Source of the DNA: Nymphalis io
Lineage: Eukaryota > Arthropoda > Insecta > Lepidoptera > Nymphalidae
Reading direction: 5' to 3'
DNA length: 64,000 nucleotides
Assembly: GCF_905147045.1 (NCBI RefSeq)
Contig: NC_065904.1
Span: forward strand, 9,362,001-9,426,000
A program made the position numbers and the translations under genes. The notes beneath the pieces were generated by a model. The model had not been told where the DNA came from and ran no database searches. It worked only from the letters and a program-made list of their open reading frames with translations. Below are positions 61,847-64,000 of the stretch, in pieces (the first letter of the stretch is position 1; each line of letters opens with the position of its first letter).

Positions 61847-62097
61847 TTTGCTTTTTACTTTAAAAACATGCATTATACGTATAGCAGTATGGAATGAGGT
61901 AACTTAAAAAAAAACTAAATACAAGCGCCGTGCGCTGTGTGAGGAAATGAATTTGATAATATCTGATAATACGTATGTAGAATATAAATCGGAAAGTTTT
62001 TTCCTTTCTCTATAACTAACGACCTATGTATCTGGGTTTAAGTGTCTCGTTGGTCGTGACTCGTTTTTATTTAAATATTGTAGCCACGTAACGATAA

Positions 62098-62180
62098 TGA
62101 GCCGCTCCCATAGACATTGGTGCTGTTAGCAATATTTACCATTCCGTACATCGCCAATGTGCAACCAACCTTGGGCACCT
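62098..62180 (-). repeat. Family B repeat fragment
   Basis: tgagccgctcccatagacat then tacatcgccaatgtgcaacc is the reverse complement of the family B 3' half. The next copy starts directly beside it in opposite orientation. Confidence 0.65.
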
Positions 62181-62476
62181 GGTGGTAGGACTTTGTGGAG
62201 GCCCGTCTGGGTGGGTATCGCCCACTCATCAGATTTTTAGTCGTTAAGCAGGAATACTTAGTATTGTTGAGTTTCGGTTTCAAGGTTGAATGAAATGTCC
62301 CACACTTGTGACTGTTACTACAGGCACAAGGAACATAACATTTCAGTTCCCAAGGTTGGTGTCCCATTGGCGATGTAAGGAATGGCTATTATTTCTTAAC
62401 TCGCCAATGTCTGTGCGTGGTGATGGCCACTTACCATCAGGTGACCCATTTGCTCAACCGCCTACCTATACCATGA
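62180..62476 (+). mobile_element. Family B repeat, full length, diverged
   Basis: ctggtggtaggactttgtgg head, tcccaaggttggtgtcccat centre, hairpin ccacttaccatcaggtg and a cgcctacctatacc end with a short A run. Confidence 0.75.
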
Positions 62477-62499
62477 AAAAACTAAGAAGTTTTTGTTTT

Positions 62500-62562
62500 G
62501 TGGTCGTCAACGTCCATAGACATTGGCGTAAGATGTTGATGACATGTTAAACATCGCCCAGT
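62500..62562 (-). repeat. Family B repeat fragment
   Basis: gtggtcgtcaacgtccatag followed by acattggcg is a third family B piece in this cluster, opposite to its neighbour. Confidence 0.5.
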
Positions 62563-62568
62563 TATGAT

Positions 62569-62608
<40 letters not shown>
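62569..62608. repeat. (TTTA)n microsatellite
   Basis: About ten uninterrupted tttattta-phase tetranucleotide units. Confidence 0.95.
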
Positions 62609-62924
62609 TATTAAACAAGAACACAACAATACTAGGTAAATAGTGCATTTTAGAACTGCATGTCATAAATCCTTTGGTTGAATTTCGTCTACCAATAATA
62701 AAAGATTGTTGTGTACGAATAATAAAAGAAAAAAATATCAGTAGCAGAGGGAAACAGTAAAGCTTACATTTACACGAAGATCTGTGCCTGCAGGGTTATT
62801 CAGTGTACGTAGGGCAAGTATTTTTTACTTATTAGACAGTGTTAACGTAAACTGCGATTTATATGGAACGAAGACGGAATGACAATAATCGGAATAAGTA
62901 AAATTTCTTGCGGTAGATAGTACA

Positions 62925-63400
62925 TACACTGTAAGAACAAACTCGAAACTCACCGCAGAAAACGGTCGTGAAATGTCAGAAAGTGATACGTGACATTGGC
63001 CATAATAATTATTTAATAGTGAAACGGGAGGTAATAATGATAGCAATTTATGAATAATCGAATTTATATTTCAGTCTTAATCTATTTTTTCCCTTTGACA
63101 ACGTTATTATTTCGTTGCCATGGACACATTCTAACATTTGTTATCATAGTTGCCATAGCAACATTTTTTATAAAAATATAAACGAATGACATTCCGAAAA
63201 GAGGTAATCGGGTATTAAGTTGTCTTGTAATGGCATGGCATGGCATGGCTTGGCTTAGCTTGGCTTGGCTTGTCTTAGCTTGGCTTGGCTTTATGTAGCT
63301 TGGCATGTGGCATGACGTTACAATAGTTATAACTCCGTTGTTGTATCTCGCGGGTAATGAAGCGAGTTCTTACAGAATAGCATTGCTGACCGCTTTCCGG
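62925..63400 (+). repeat. Family F copy 3, split by an insertion
   Basis: The first half is at 62930-63015 (agaacaaactcgaaactcac, cagaaaacggtcgt, cataataattat). The second half is at about 63330-63372 (tcgcgggtaatgaagcgagt, tcttacagaat). The two are contiguous in copies 1 and 2 but lie about 315 bases apart here. The intervening DNA includes the (GGCTT)n array. Confidence 0.5.
63231..63310. repeat. Degenerate pentanucleotide array (GGCAT/GGCTT)n
   Basis: Roughly 15 units, ggcat repeats turning into ggctt and agctt variants. Short minus-strand ORF across it is translated repeat. Confidence 0.85.
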
Positions 63401-63480
63401 TCACATGAGAGTCATAGTGCTTGCCTGAATTTGAGATACCGATCCCTTCGCTACGACGTGCTTTATCCATCTCGGTTTTA
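63400..63480 (-). repeat. Possible tRNA-like SINE head, degraded
   Basis: On the minus strand accgagatggataaagcacg, gggatcggtatctcaaattc and aggcaagcac loosely resemble the family A head. It may instead belong to family F. Confidence 0.3.
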
Positions 63481-64000
63481 TTTAATGTACCATAAAGTTT
63501 TCGAATTAAACTTAATGTAAAGATCATTTTTATAATGTCAAAGTCTAAATGTTTAAACATCTATTTAGATTTATTTTTTTCATTATTTATATTATCGTAT
63601 ATTCCTTTCGTTTGTGTGCGCTATTTTGTAATATGTGTATTAATATTATTTAAAACGTAACCAGCTTTATTCGTAATTTAAAATCGGATAACTATTTGTA
63701 CCTACAAAAAAAAAAAACAAACTCAATTTTTTATTTAAAATTTATTTATTTGAAACTGGATAAAACTTAATACAAAAATGCCAAAAGAGAAAAAAGCATG
63801 CTTATTACTTGGATATATAGCACACTCAAGAAGGAAACAAAATGTTTCAAGCAGATGAGTTCTCGCATCCCTCTCTACGTACAATCTGCTTTGTTAGTAC
63901 AAATATTATTTCAGCAAATATTATAGAAATTACCGCTTATTTTTGTTATCATTGAAGTTCCATCTGTCACTGATTGCGAATTATGATAGATGCTATTATT
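63481..64000. other. AT-rich stretch to window end
   Basis: No gene or repeat recognised. Confidence 0.45.

Overview
This window looks like a piece of a butterfly nuclear genome, probably a nymphalid or close relative. It is AT-rich and intron-rich, and full of lepidopteran interspersed repeats: several tRNA-derived SINEs (one resembling the Metulj SINEs of Heliconius), Helitron-like fragments and 5'-truncated LINE tails. Two host genes can be supported.

Left two thirds (1 to about 47.7 kb): the 5' part of a wunen-like phospholipid phosphatase (PAP2/LPP) gene on the minus strand. The first coding exon is at 47440-47551 and the second at 16516-16667. They are joined in phase across an intron of about 30.8 kb. 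The catalytic exons would lie to the left; I found none down to position 1, so intron 2 appears to run off the window. Intron 1 and the region left of exon 2 are filled with SINE, LINE, Helitron-like and unclassified repeats of different ages. Several have clean target-site duplications.

Right third (about 47.7 to 64 kb): a repeat-poor zone around the wunen promoter, then FoxD, a single-exon forkhead transcription factor of 297 residues on the plus strand (57165-58058). Its forkhead domain is complete and it has a C-terminal EH1-type Groucho motif. The FoxD leader is GC-rich. It carries an ATG-TGA start-stop upstream ORF ten bases before the main ATG and an inverted pair of forkhead-like sites. 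About 1 kb upstream is a 500-base complex block that looks cis-regulatory. Downstream are the 3' UTR with several AATAAA signals and then repeats to the window end.

Repeats fall into families labelled A to G here. A is the Metulj-like tRNA SINE. B is an abundant 290-base repeat ending in a CCAC...GTGG hairpin and poly(A). C and D are two further tRNA-derived SINEs with trinucleotide tails. E is a LINE-like tail sharing the B hairpin. F is an unclassified family of about 210 bases. G is Helitron-like. There is also a 5'-truncated R1-clade LINE with a 14-base target duplication and the C-terminus of an RTE-like LINE. No rRNA gene, CRISPR array, functional tRNA gene or virus was seen. The most useful results are the hidden wunen exons, the architecture of the FoxD leader and the shared 3' hairpin of families B and E.
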